DNA of 7,906 nt from a bacterium (GCA_020352595.1 CP070682.1:21143-29048), one strand, 5' to 3'; positions 1 to 5,992 are shown, numbered from the stretch's first letter. Notes: a model not told the origin generated them from the sequence alone. Program-made: numbers and translations.

Positions 1-404
1 GCCGGATCGTAGAAGGAGAAGGCCTTCACCTTGAGCACATTCTTGAGGTCCTGCACTGTGACCCGGTCGTTGCCGGTGATCTCCACCTTCCTGACCATGG
101 GAAACTCCACCACCCTGAGGACCAGGACGACACCCTCTTCGGCGGTGCGAGCGTCCATTTCGATGCGGGAAAAGACCCCGAGCTGGTAAAGCTCCTTGAC
201 GCTGCGGGTCACCAGCGCCTCGTCCAGAGGATCGCCCACCTTCAGGAGCAGCGCCTTCCGCACGCTGGACTCGTCGACGCGGACGGTCCCCTCGACGCGG
301 ATCTCGCGGATGAGGGGGTTTGCCGGGACAGGGGACGCCATAACCAGCGCCGTGAAAAACGCCAGGAGGAAAACCGTGGGGATAAACCTGCGACGCACTG
401 GCAC
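1..404 (-). CDS. bamA: BamA, outer-membrane beta-barrel assembly factor (N-terminal part, cut by window edge)
   Basis: BamA is the core of the BAM complex, which folds and inserts beta-barrel proteins into the outer membrane. The window holds the first 134 codons. Residues 1-28 look like a Sec signal peptide: an Arg-rich start (PVRRR), a hydrophobic stretch FLLAFFTALVMA and a likely cut after PVPA. Residues 30-101 form one POTRA domain, starting LIREIRVEGTVRVDESSVRK and containing KELYQLGVFSRIEMD. A second POTRA begins near 102 (PMVRKVEITGNDRV). The start is GTG at 404-402, with GGAGAG at 413-418 spaced 8 nt inside the end of lolD; another GTG lies two codons later. Only 4 nt separate it from the lolD stop, so it is probably translated as part of the lysS-lolC-lolD operon. 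The same order is familiar in Geobacter-type genomes, usually followed by skp, lpxD and fabZ (beyond this window). TamA or another Omp85 member is possible but less likely given the neighbours. Confidence 0.85.
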   Translation of the reverse strand, partial: MPVRRRFIPTVFLLAFFTALVMASPVPANPLIREIRVEGTVRVDESSVRKALLLKVGDPLDEALVTRSVKELYQLGVFSRIEMDARTAEEGVVLVLRVVEFPMVRKVEITGNDRVTVQDLKNVLKVKAFSFYDP

Positions 405-408
405 CGTT

Positions 409-1104
409 TCAACTCTCCTGGTGAAGGACACCGTCCCTGAGCAGGTAGCGGCGGTGGAATTTTGATGCCAGCTCCCGGTTGTGGGTGGCAACGAGGAAGG
501 TGGTCGAACGGGAACGGTTGAGTTCAAGGAAAAGATCCCTCACCGAGGCCGCGGTGCCGCTGTCGAGGTTGCCCGTCGGCTCGTCGGCGAGGACTACGGA
601 CGGCTCGTTGACGAGAGCCCTGGCCACCGCGGCCCTCTGCTGCTCACCCCCCGAAAGCTCCCCCGGCCGATGGTCCATCCTCTCGGAAAGGCCCACCTGC
701 CTGAGGAGTCCCTCGGCCCGGGCCCTCACCTCATCCCTGTCGAAGCCGGCGATGATACCCGGCATCATGACGTTCTCGAGGCAGTTGAACTCCGAAAGCA
801 GGTAGTGCATCTGGAACACGAAACCGATGCGCCTGTTCCGGAAGGCGGCCAGATCTTCCTCGCCCAGGAGGAAGATCTCCCTGTCCCCGTAGGACACCAT
901 TCCGGAAGTGGGCACGTCCAGTCCGCCGGCGAGATGGAGCAGGGTGCTCTTGCCGGCCCCCGAGGCGCCGAGGATGGCCACTATCTCTCCCGCGTCGAGA
1001 GTCAGGTCCAGACCGCGCAGGACATGGATCTCCCTGCCGCCCTTGGAGAACGACTTCGTCAGCCCCCTTGCCTGGAAAACGGCTTTGCCGCCGGCGTCAC
1101 TCAT
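409..1104 (-). CDS. lolD: LolD, ATPase of the lipoprotein-releasing ABC transporter
   Basis: This cytoplasmic ABC ATPase powers extraction of mature outer-membrane lipoproteins from the inner membrane and their handover to the carrier LolA. All ABC motifs are visible in the 231 residues: Walker A GASGAGKST at 46-54, Q-loop glutamine at 98 (FVFQ), signature LSGGEQQR at 150-157, Walker B VVLADEP at 170-176 followed by TGNLD, and the H-loop His at 208 (ATHNRE). Length matches the LolD/MacB/FtsE class (about 220-235 aa). The adjacent FtsX-like permease with a LolC-type loop and the downstream bamA point to LolD rather than MacB or FtsE. The ATG lies inside the last codons of the permease gene (ATGAGTGA, an 8-nt overlap), implying coupled translation and matched subunit amounts. 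No key residue is missing. Confidence 0.94.
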   Translation of the reverse strand: MSDAGGKAVFQARGLTKSFSKGGREIHVLRGLDLTLDAGEIVAILGASGAGKSTLLHLAGGLDVPTSGMVSYGDREIFLLGEEDLAAFRNRRIGFVFQMHYLLSEFNCLENVMMPGIIAGFDRDEVRARAEGLLRQVGLSERMDHRPGELSGGEQQRAAVARALVNEPSVVLADEPTGNLDSGTAASVRDLFLELNRSRSTTFLVATHNRELASKFHRRYLLRDGVLHQES

Positions 1105-2308
1105 ACCTGAGGATCTCCACGGGGTTGAGCAGGGAGGCCTTGCGTGAGGGGTAGACAGTTGCCAGGAAGGAGACGGCGACGGCCGCGAGGCATATGAGGG
1201 CCACGTCCATGGACTGGACCCTGACCGGGAGAGTCGTGACGTAGTAGACGCTGGCCGGAAGCTCCACGAACCTGTAATTGGCCAGCAGGTAGCACAGGCC
1301 CAGGCCGAGGCACAGGCCCAGGAGCGTCCCGCTGAAGCCGATGATGAGCCCCTCCAGCATGAAGATGCGGCCGATGCTCCTCCGGGTGGCGCCCATGGCC
1401 TTGAGAATGGCGATCTCCCTCCCCTTCTCCATGACCACGAGGATCAGGGTGCCCACGATGTTGAAGGCGGCAACGACTACGATGAGCACCAGGATGACGA
1501 ACATGGTGATCTTCTCGAGCTTGAGGGCCGAAAACAGGTTCTGGTTCATCTCCTTCCAGTCCCGGACCCAGAGGGAATAGCCCAGGGCCTTCTGGAGGTT
1601 CTGGGCGATGACCCCGGTCCTGTAGACGTCCCCGACCTTGACGGCGATGCCGGTGACATCGCTGCCGAGGTCGAAGAAGCTCTGGGCCGCCTTGATGGTC
1701 ACCAGGACCAGGCCGGTGTCGTACTCGTACATGCCGGTGTCGAAGATGCCCCTGACTGTGAACCGCTCCATGAGGGGGACCATGCCGAAGGGGGAGGAGA
1801 TCTCCGAGGGCGAGATAAGGGTCACCTGGTCGCCGAGGATCAGACCTCGCTGCCGGGACATCTCGACACCGATGACGATCCCCTTGTCATCGAGCTCCGA
1901 CATGGAGCCGCTGACCATGTTCCTGGAGAGGTCCGTGACCTGACCTTCCTGCACCGGGTCGATGCCCCTGACCACCACTCCCGTGACGTCTCCGTTCACC
2001 TTCAGAAGCGACTGGCCCATGACGTAGGGAGCGGCGGCCACCACTTCCTTTTCCTGCCTCACGGCGGTCAGGACAGCCTCCACGTCCTCGAGACCTTCCG
2101 TGCCCGTGATGAGTATGTGCGAGGTCGTACCCAGGATCCTCTCCTGCATGTAGGTGGAGAAACCGGTCATGACGGAGATGACGGTGATGAGGGCGGCCAC
2201 CCCGACCATGATCCCGAGGATGGAGATCACGGTGATGAGGGAGACGAAGGCATGCCTTTTGCGCGATCTCAGGTGGCGCAGGGCCACCATCCACTCGAAG
2301 GGGGACAA
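1097..2308 (-). CDS. lolC: LolC/LolE-family (LolF-like) lipoprotein-releasing permease
   Basis: This is the inner-membrane permease that works with LolD to release lipoproteins to LolA. The 403 residues have the LolC/E layout: N-terminal helix about 21-48, a periplasmic domain about 50-260, then helices about 267-292, 317-344 and 367-386. Family hallmarks include VRDWKEMNQNLFSALKLEK before helix 2, the coupling segment EKGREIAILKAMGATRR at 294-310, and the C-terminus YPSRKASLLNPVEILRYE. The segment at about 164-190 (SPSEISSPFGMVPLMERFTV) resembles the Hook loop that in E. coli LolC binds LolA. Only one permease gene is present next to lolD, so it may act as a homodimer (often called LolF) instead of a LolC-LolE pair; that is inference, and a second copy elsewhere cannot be excluded. 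The start is TTG at 2308-2306, chosen for its well-placed Shine-Dalgarno. It lies 12 nt after the lysS stop. Confidence 0.92.
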   Translation of the reverse strand: MSPFEWMVALRHLRSRKRHAFVSLITVISILGIMVGVAALITVISVMTGFSTYMQERILGTTSHILITGTEGLEDVEAVLTAVRQEKEVVAAAPYVMGQSLLKVNGDVTGVVVRGIDPVQEGQVTDLSRNMVSGSMSELDDKGIVIGVEMSRQRGLILGDQVTLISPSEISSPFGMVPLMERFTVRGIFDTGMYEYDTGLVLVTIKAAQSFFDLGSDVTGIAVKVGDVYRTGVIAQNLQKALGYSLWVRDWKEMNQNLFSALKLEKITMFVILVLIVVVAAFNIVGTLILVVMEKGREIAILKAMGATRRSIGRIFMLEGLIIGFSGTLLGLCLGLGLCYLLANYRFVELPASVYYVTTLPVRVQSMDVALICLAAVAVSFLATVYPSRKASLLNPVEILRYE

Positions 2309-2323
2309 CCGGTATCTCCTCTA
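2309..2323 (-). promoter_or_regulatory. Ribosome binding site deciding the TTG start of lolC; overlaps lysS stop codon
   Basis: Read on the minus strand this is TAGAGGAGATACCGG followed by TTG. AGGAG (2316-2320) sits 7 nt before TTG, and the lysS stop TAG (2323-2321) runs straight into the Shine-Dalgarno. A ribosome ending lysS would therefore sit on the lolC initiation site, so coupling is likely. The next in-frame ATG, six codons on, would put the AGGAG 25 nt away, which argues against it. Confidence 0.75.
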
Positions 2324-3811
2324 GGGCTGTTCGGGCCTCTGGTGTGGAAAGAGGATAACGTCCCTGATCGACGCCGAGTCCGTCACCAGCATGACGAGGC
2401 GGTCGATGCCGATCCCCTCTCCCGTCGTGGGCGGGAGTCCGAACTCGAGGGCTCGGATGTAGTCGGAATCCATCCTGTGGGCCTCCTCGTCACCGGCCTG
2501 CAGCTCCTCGACCTGCTTCCGGAACCGGTCCTCCTGATCCCTGGGATCGTTGAGCTCGGAGAAGCCGTTGGCGATCTCCATGCCGGCGGCGAAAAATTCG
2601 AAACGCTCTGCAGTGTCGGGAGCCGCGTCGCTCCGGCGGGACAACGGCGAAACCTCCACAGGGTAGTCGTAAACGAAGGTGGGCTCGATGAGCGTAGGCT
2701 CGACGAACTGCTCGAAGATCTTCAGATGGATCTTGCCCAGCGGATCCTTGTCAGACACCGAGACCTGCCGTTTCCTGGCGAAGGCCAGGGCTTTCCGGCG
2801 GTCCTTTTCCATCACCGGCTCGAACCCATGCACTGCGCGCAGGGCATCGCTGAAGGAGAGTCTCCTGAATGCCCGGCCGAAGTCCAGCTCCATGCCCTGG
2901 TACTTCAGAACCGTCGAGCCGGTGGTCCTGGAGATCACGGTCCTGAGCAGCTCCTCGGTGAAGGCCATCATGTCCCGGTAGTCGGCATAGGCCATATAGA
3001 ACTCGAGCATGGTGAACTCGGGGTTGTGCATGGTGGAGATGCCTTCGTTGCGGAAGTTCCGGTTGATCTCGTAGACCCTCTCGAAACCGCCCACGACGAG
3101 ACGCTTCAGATACAGCTCCGGTGCGACCCGCAGATAGAGGTCCATGTCCAGGGTGTTGTGATGGGTGACGAAGGGCCTCGCCGTGGCACCACCCGGGATG
3201 GGCTGCATCATGGGGGTCTCCACCTCCATGAAACCGTTATCGTCCAGGAACTTCCTGATGCTGGCGATGAGGAGGGTGCGCACCCTGAAAACCTCTCGCA
3301 CCTCGGGGTTGGCGATGAGGTCCACATACCGCTGCCGGTATCGGATCTCGATGTCCTTCAGACCGTGCCACTTTTCCGGGAGGGGGCGAACCGCTTTTGT
3401 GAGCAGGAACCCTTCCCGGACCAGGAGGGTCAGTTCGCCGGTCCGCGTGACGAAGGGCGTGCCGGAAACGCCGATGATGTCGCCCACGTCCCAGAGCCTG
3501 TAAAGGGCGTAGGCCTCCTCACCGATCTCGTCCTTCTTGACGAAGACCTGGATGCGGCCCCATCCGTCCTCGATGTGCAGGAAGGCAGCCTTTCCGAAGT
3601 CTCGAAGGGACATGATCCTGCCCGCGAGGACATAGGCCCTGCCGGTCTGCCCCACTACCTCTGGAGACAGCCCCTCCATATCCGCGAACACGTCCGCCGT
3701 GGTGTGCTGCCTCTTGAAATCATTGGGATAGGGGTTGATCCCCAGGTCCCTGATCTGCCTGACCTTCTCCTTCCTGGCGGTCAGGAGCTGGCTTTCGCTG
3801 TCCTTGGACAT
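2321..3811 (-). CDS. lysS: Lysyl-tRNA synthetase, class II
   Basis: LysS charges tRNA-Lys with lysine using ATP, in the cytoplasm. The 496 residues match the usual length of about 490-510. An N-terminal helix region (1-55) is followed by an anticodon-binding OB fold at about 58-140 ([20 protein letters not shown]). The class II catalytic core contains the motif 1 region [20 protein letters not shown] at about 194-213, motif 2 at about 249-270 ([18 protein letters not shown]) and motif 3 at about 464-472 (GEGIGIDRL). The start ATG at 3811 was chosen because AAGGGGAG lies just upstream and the protein then begins [20 protein letters not shown], as LysS proteins do. The frame stays open to an ATG at 3940, but those 43 extra residues look non-coding and overlap the likely promoter. 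It is the first gene of a compact unit with lolC, lolD and bamA. The short C-terminus ends HQRPEQP. Confidence is very high. Confidence 0.97.
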   Translation of the reverse strand: MSKDSESQLLTARKEKVRQIRDLGINPYPNDFKRQHTTADVFADMEGLSPEVVGQTGRAYVLAGRIMSLRDFGKAAFLHIEDGWGRIQVFVKKDEIGEEAYALYRLWDVGDIIGVSGTPFVTRTGELTLLVREGFLLTKAVRPLPEKWHGLKDIEIRYRQRYVDLIANPEVREVFRVRTLLIASIRKFLDDNGFMEVETPMMQPIPGGATARPFVTHHNTLDMDLYLRVAPELYLKRLVVGGFERVYEINRNFRNEGISTMHNPEFTMLEFYMAYADYRDMMAFTEELLRTVISRTTGSTVLKYQGMELDFGRAFRRLSFSDALRAVHGFEPVMEKDRRKALAFARKRQVSVSDKDPLGKIHLKIFEQFVEPTLIEPTFVYDYPVEVSPLSRRSDAAPDTAERFEFFAAGMEIANGFSELNDPRDQEDRFRKQVEELQAGDEEAHRMDSDYIRALEFGLPPTTGEGIGIDRLVMLVTDSASIRDVILFPHQRPEQP

Positions 3812-4019
3812 ACACTCCCCTTGCGGACACCAGGCGCTGGCGCTCCCCTGTACCTGGTACGCCTGTAAGTTCTTGATATTAAATACGTCAAAGTAATGGA
3901 GTGGTCGGGATTCGTCAAGGGTTATCGGGGAGCGGCTCAACCGCCGGGCCGGGAGGGCCGGTGTGGATGGAGGGTTTAACGCTCCAGGTCCAGGGTTGAA
4001 CAGTGGCCACTGACTCTCC
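3812..4019. other. Intergenic region between DUF2905 gene and lysS
   Basis: These 208 nt hold no convincing gene. Visible elements are a candidate promoter for lysS (3890-3918), a second AT-rich hexamer TTTAAT (minus strand, 3883-3878) that could be an alternative -10, a GTACCTGGTAC palindrome at 3850-3860, a copy of the CCAGGT-type hexamer (TCCAGGTCCAGG at 3983-3994), and the perfect palindrome CAGTGGCCACTG close to the DUF2905 stop. No T-tract follows any hairpin, so I see no clear terminator. No T-box-like leader is evident ahead of lysS. Confidence 0.5.
3890..3918 (-). promoter_or_regulatory. Candidate sigma70-type promoter for the lysS-lolC-lolD-bamA unit
   Basis: On the minus strand TTGACG (3918-3913) is followed after 17 nt by TACTTT (3895-3890). 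The -35 is five of six to consensus but the -10 is weak (three of six). The site is about 80 nt upstream of the lysS start and lies in a locally AT-rich patch of a GC-rich genome. The nearby TTTAAT at 3883-3878 is a better -10 but has no matching -35. Placement is reasonable, strength uncertain. Confidence 0.3.
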
Positions 4020-4235
4020 CTACCTGCGGAACAGGTTGATCAGCAGGGTGAGAAGGACGCTCAGGATGATGGAGGTGGCGATGGGGGCGTAGAAGGTGAA
4101 GTTCTTCCTTTTTATGAGGATATCGCCGGGCAGGCGGCCGAGCCAGGGGATCTTGGGCGACAGGAGAAGGAGGAGGCCGACGGCAAGGAACACGACGCCG
4201 AGGATGAGAAAGAATTTAGCCAAGGAGGTCATCAT
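4020..4235 (-). CDS. DUF2905 family small membrane protein
   Basis: This is a 71-residue inner-membrane protein of unknown function that I recognise as DUF2905. It has two predicted membrane helices, about 5-26 ([20 protein letters not shown]) and about 48-68 ([20 protein letters not shown]). They are joined by a short polar loop holding the family's conserved core GRLPGDI at 33-39, followed by basic residues IKRK. Length is typical for the family (about 65-75 aa). Two consecutive ATG codons (4235 and 4232) could start it; AGGA upstream is 5 nt from the first and 8 nt from the second, so the second may be used. It stands alone between two repeat-bearing spacers, about 210 nt upstream of lysS, so it could have its own transcript. 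No function can be inferred from context. Confidence 0.85.
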   Translation of the reverse strand: MMTSLAKFFLILGVVFLAVGLLLLLSPKIPWLGRLPGDILIKRKNFTFYAPIATSIILSVLLTLLINLFRR

Positions 4236-4238
4236 ATA

Positions 4239-4310
4239 AGTCCTGGTCGCAGTCCTGGTCCCGGCCGTTCATTTATTCAGGCACTAGCTCAAGGTCCAGG
4301 TCCAGGTCTA
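4239..4310. repeat. Short direct repeats: AGTCCTGGTC twice and GGTCCA hexamer array
   Basis: AGTCCTGGTC occurs at 4239-4248 and again at 4251-4260. About 30 nt further on, the hexamer GGTCCA is repeated at 4293-4298 and 4299-4304, then GGTCTA at 4305-4310. The two blocks share a CCTGGTC/GGTCCAGG theme in opposite orientations, and the other flank of the DUF2905 gene carries a short copy (3983-3994). They lie directly upstream of the DUF2905 start. This is seen directly; any role is unknown. Confidence 0.6.
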
Positions 4311-4314
4311 AGTC

Positions 4315-4330
4315 AAAAAACAAGAATTGT
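4315..4330 (-). terminator. Weak candidate terminator after the Mut7-C gene
   Basis: On the minus strand, ACAA-TTC-TTGT is followed by a run of T (4320-4315). The stem has only 4 AT-rich pairs and a 3-nt loop, far weaker than a usual intrinsic terminator, but it is the only hairpin plus T-run in the window and it sits 18 nt after the Mut7-C stop. The short stretch before it is a loose tandem of GATAAG/GGTAAGGG-like units. Confidence 0.25.
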
Positions 4331-4347
4331 CCCTTACCCCTTATCTC

Positions 4348-4836
4348 TTATCCCCCATCACCGAACTCTTCAAGCATTCGCCTCATCCATGCCACCTCCT
4401 CCCCCATCTTCTCGCTGTGCGTTCCTTCCCAGAAAACCTTTCCGCAGGAAGGGCATCGGGAAAACGTGCTCTTCGACTGCAGAATGTACGGCGGCACCCT
4501 GCCCTCCGCCTGGCCAGGGTCCATGGACAGGAGATGGTCGTTGCAGTCCAGACACCGTGAAAGGGGGTTGATCTGTGATCTCAGTGACGAGAGATTGGCG
4601 GCTATGGAAAGGAATTCTTCGCGCACGTCACCGCCCGAGACCAGCCAGGCCGAAGGGCCAAGGCTCCTGGCCAGTTTCAGATCCCTGGTCAGAAGCACCC
4701 GGTCCTGGGAACGGGCCACGTATTTGAGCTGGCTTTCCTCGGCGTTTCCGGGGTAGACGGTGTCGATCCCGAGGAGTCTCAACCTCCTGGCCAGGGTACC
4801 GAGCATGGAATCGGCGAGGAATTTCAGGCTGCTCAT
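4348..4836 (-). CDS. Mut7-C RNase-domain protein with C-terminal zinc ribbon
   Basis: This 162-residue protein matches the Mut7-C family (PF01927), a PIN-like nuclease fold first named from the C-terminus of C. elegans Mut-7; the bacterial members have no settled role. The N-terminus LKFLADSMLGTLARRLRLLG (4-23) carries the conserved Asp at 9, and LLTRD ends with Asp 52, both candidate metal ligands of the PIN-like site. The C-terminal half has two CxxC pairs, C95/C98 (RCLDCN) and C128/C131 (RCPSCGKVFWEGTH), expected to bind one zinc. Length is typical for the family. I chose ATG at 4836 because family members begin almost at once with KFLAD; the frame is open to 4923, but those 29 residues come from a repeat-rich spacer. 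The Shine-Dalgarno is weak. A 12-codon frame (4871-4833) ends across the start codon as ATGA, which might aid initiation. Neighbours do not suggest a pathway. Confidence 0.88.
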   Translation of the reverse strand: MSSLKFLADSMLGTLARRLRLLGIDTVYPGNAEESQLKYVARSQDRVLLTRDLKLARSLGPSAWLVSGGDVREEFLSIAANLSSLRSQINPLSRCLDCNDHLLSMDPGQAEGRVPPYILQSKSTFSRCPSCGKVFWEGTHSEKMGEEVAWMRRMLEEFGDGG

Positions 4837-4894
4837 GTGCGCTCGAGGGCGTCGCAGAGGATCGGGGACATGGCTGTTTCCAGGAAAACCGTTC

Positions 4895-4968
4895 GACACG
4901 GAGACACGGAGAAGGGGGAACACGGGTTATGACCTTTCTCCGCGTCCTCGCGTCACCGTGTCACCGCG
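4895..4968. repeat. Imperfect inverted repeat built of 8-bp tandem units (CACGGAGA type)
   Basis: The left arm (4895-4916) is two copies of GACACGGA followed by GAAGG. The right arm (4933-4968) starts CCTTTCTCCGCGTCC, matching the reverse complement of the left arm with few mismatches, and continues into GTCACCGT-GTCACCGC. The arms are about 16 nt apart. The element fills the spacer between the Mut7-C start and the stop of the hydrolase gene. It has no T-run, so it is not a standard terminator. It looks like a dispersed intergenic palindrome; I cannot test copy number. Confidence 0.6.
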
Positions 4969-4979
4969 TTCAGGATACC

Positions 4980-5636
4980 TTATGGCAGATTAGCCGGCTC
5001 CAGGACCAGGATCCCCTCCGGCAGGCCGTCCGCCTTGAGATCCACGTGAGAGGTACCCGCCCGGTGCACGGCCTGCCGTCCGGAAAGGAATTCACTCACA
5101 GGCGCGATGGGAAAGTCCACGCCCTCCGTCTTGAAGTGCATGGGGATGACCAGTTTCGGCTCCAGGGCATCCATGATATCGTCCGCTTCGTCTCCGCCCA
5201 CCGTGAAGAAGCCGCCCACAGGCAGGAACAGCACGTCCACCGGTTTGAGCTTTTCAACCGTCCCGGGGTCCAGCCTGTGCCCCAGGTCACCGAGGTGGCA
5301 GAGGACGAGCCCGTCAGCCTCGAGGCGGAAGATGACGTTCTCGCCCCGTTCGGACCCCTTCGAGGTGTCGTGGTAGGTGGGGACTCCCAGGATCCTCATG
5401 CCCGAGATCGTCCTGTCCCCGGCCTGATCCACAACCTTGGGGCTGCCGCGGACTCCAGCCACATGGCAGTGATCCGCGTGCCCGTGGGAGACGAGGACGA
5501 CGTCGGCCTCGTCCTGAACGGGCCGGTATTTCATGGCTCCGTCGAAGCATCCCGGCTCGTAAGGGTCCGTTATTATCCTCACCCCGCTGCCGGTGGTCAG
5601 AAGAAAGCAGGCATGTCCCAGAAATTTGACCTTCAT
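4980..5636 (-). CDS. Metallo-beta-lactamase-fold hydrolase, UlaG-like
   Basis: This is a 218-residue cytoplasmic metal-dependent hydrolase of the MBL fold, closest in style to the UlaG-like/UPF0173 group. No signal peptide is present. It starts MKVKFLGHACFLL, typical for the group, with H8 and D24 (ITDPY). The metal-binding motif SHGHADHCH gives H51, H53, D55 and H56. Further candidate ligands are H89 (PTYHD), H114 and D117 (CHLGDLGH) and H167 (IPMHFKT). The GGFFTVGGDEAD segment at 141-152 is also characteristic. The substrate cannot be told from sequence; UlaG itself acts on L-ascorbate-6-phosphate, but no ascorbate genes are nearby and most relatives are uncharacterised. The ATG at 5636 has an AGGGGGT-like Shine-Dalgarno about 5-6 nt upstream. 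It follows a small gene after an 89-nt spacer with a hairpin, so the two may share a transcript. Confidence 0.9.
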   Translation of the reverse strand: MKVKFLGHACFLLTTGSGVRIITDPYEPGCFDGAMKYRPVQDEADVVLVSHGHADHCHVAGVRGSPKVVDQAGDRTISGMRILGVPTYHDTSKGSERGENVIFRLEADGLVLCHLGDLGHRLDPGTVEKLKPVDVLFLPVGGFFTVGGDEADDIMDALEPKLVIPMHFKTEGVDFPIAPVSEFLSGRQAVHRAGTSHVDLKADGLPEGILVLEPANLP

Positions 5637-5643
5637 CGGCTAC

Positions 5644-5724
5644 CCCCTGTTTCCCCAATGTGCGTTGGAGCGTGGGCGCTTCGGCTCCGTGACCCCTGTT
5701 TCCCCGTCGGTCACGCCCCCACGC
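5644..5724. repeat. Hairpin-forming spacer with nested inverted repeats and a direct repeat
   Basis: An outer pair GCGTGGG (5670-5676) and CCCACGC (5718-5724) encloses a perfect inner pair CGTGACC (5688-5694) and GGTCACG (5709-5715). The 13-mer CCCCTGTTTCCCC occurs at 5644-5656 and again at 5693-5705, where it fills most of the inner loop. The hairpin begins 1 nt after the stop codon of the small gene and ends about 30 nt before the hydrolase start. It lacks a T-run, so it may stabilise an mRNA end or be an insertion-derived palindrome rather than terminate transcription. Confidence 0.6.
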
Positions 5725-5725
5725 C

Positions 5726-5887
5726 CTACTCGCTCTCGGCCTCAGTTTTTTCCTCACCTGAAGCTGTTTCCTCCTTGTGGACCAGGATGATGCTGCGGAC
5801 CTCGATGCCGGCGGCCTGCAGCGCTTTCCTCACATCCGGCATCTTGGCATCCGTGACCTTGACGAGAAAGTTGCTGAATGTTGCCAC
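5726..5887 (-). CDS. Small conserved-looking protein, 53 aa, function unknown
   Basis: I do not recognise this protein. It reads MATFSNFLVKVTDAKMPDVR (1-20), then KALQAAGIEVRSIILVHKEE (21-40) and a Glu-rich tail ending EKTEAESE. The layout suggests strand - helix - strand (FLVKV, MPDVRKALQAAG, EVRSIILVH) followed by an acidic disordered tail; it has no membrane helix, signal peptide or cysteine. The start is GTG at 5887-5885, with a near-perfect GGAGGT (5893-5898) 5 nt upstream, the strongest Shine-Dalgarno in the window together with that of the OmpA lipoprotein. The frame uses mostly G or C at third positions, like its neighbours. An overlapping 66-residue frame (5754-5954) lacks a comparable ribosome site and looks like a shadow. 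It lies between the OmpA lipoprotein and the hydrolase on the same strand. Confidence rests on the ribosome site and sensible composition. Confidence 0.7.
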   Translation of the reverse strand: MATFSNFLVKVTDAKMPDVRKALQAAGIEVRSIILVHKEETASGEEKTEAESE

Positions 5888-5922
5888 GGTTTACCTCCAT
5901 CTTCGTGTTTGCGTTAAGCGTG

Positions 5923-5982
5923 CATACGTGGGTGCGAAAAAGTCCGTAACGCAATCACCCTTTACGACCGCACGCACGTACG
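5923..5982. repeat. Imperfect 14-bp inverted repeat between OmpA lipoprotein and small gene
   Basis: CATACGTGGGTGCG (5923-5936) and CGCACGCACGTACG (5969-5982) are inverted copies with 12 of 14 positions pairing, separated by 32 nt. A shorter pair GCGTTA (5911-5916) and TAACGC (5947-5952) overlaps it. On the minus strand TTGACT (5988-5983) touches one arm and could be a -35, but the hexamer 17 nt on, GTAAAG, is a poor -10. It may be an operator, an RNA hairpin or a dispersed repeat. Confidence 0.45.
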
Positions 5983-5992
5983 AGTCAATTTC

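Noticed and set aside
481..1110. Plus-strand frame of 209 codons
   Set aside because: Antisense to lolD, which has every ABC ATPase motif on the other strand.
2117..3868. Long plus-strand open frame of 583 codons
   Set aside because: It is antisense to lysS and lolC, both of which have clear family motifs; its translation is rich in His, Asp, Glu and Gly with no recognisable domain, as expected from the complement of GC3-rich coding DNA.
3812..3940. 43-residue N-terminal extension of LysS
   Set aside because: A good ribosome site precedes the ATG at 3811, LysS proteins start at about that point, and the extension covers the candidate promoter.
4837..4923. 29-residue N-terminal extension of the Mut7-C protein
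   Set aside because: The extension is encoded by the repeat-rich spacer and Mut7-C proteins begin almost directly with the KFLAD segment.
5754..5954. 66-codon minus-strand frame
   Set aside because: It overlaps the 53-residue gene in another frame, lacks a Shine-Dalgarno of similar quality and has a shadow-like composition.
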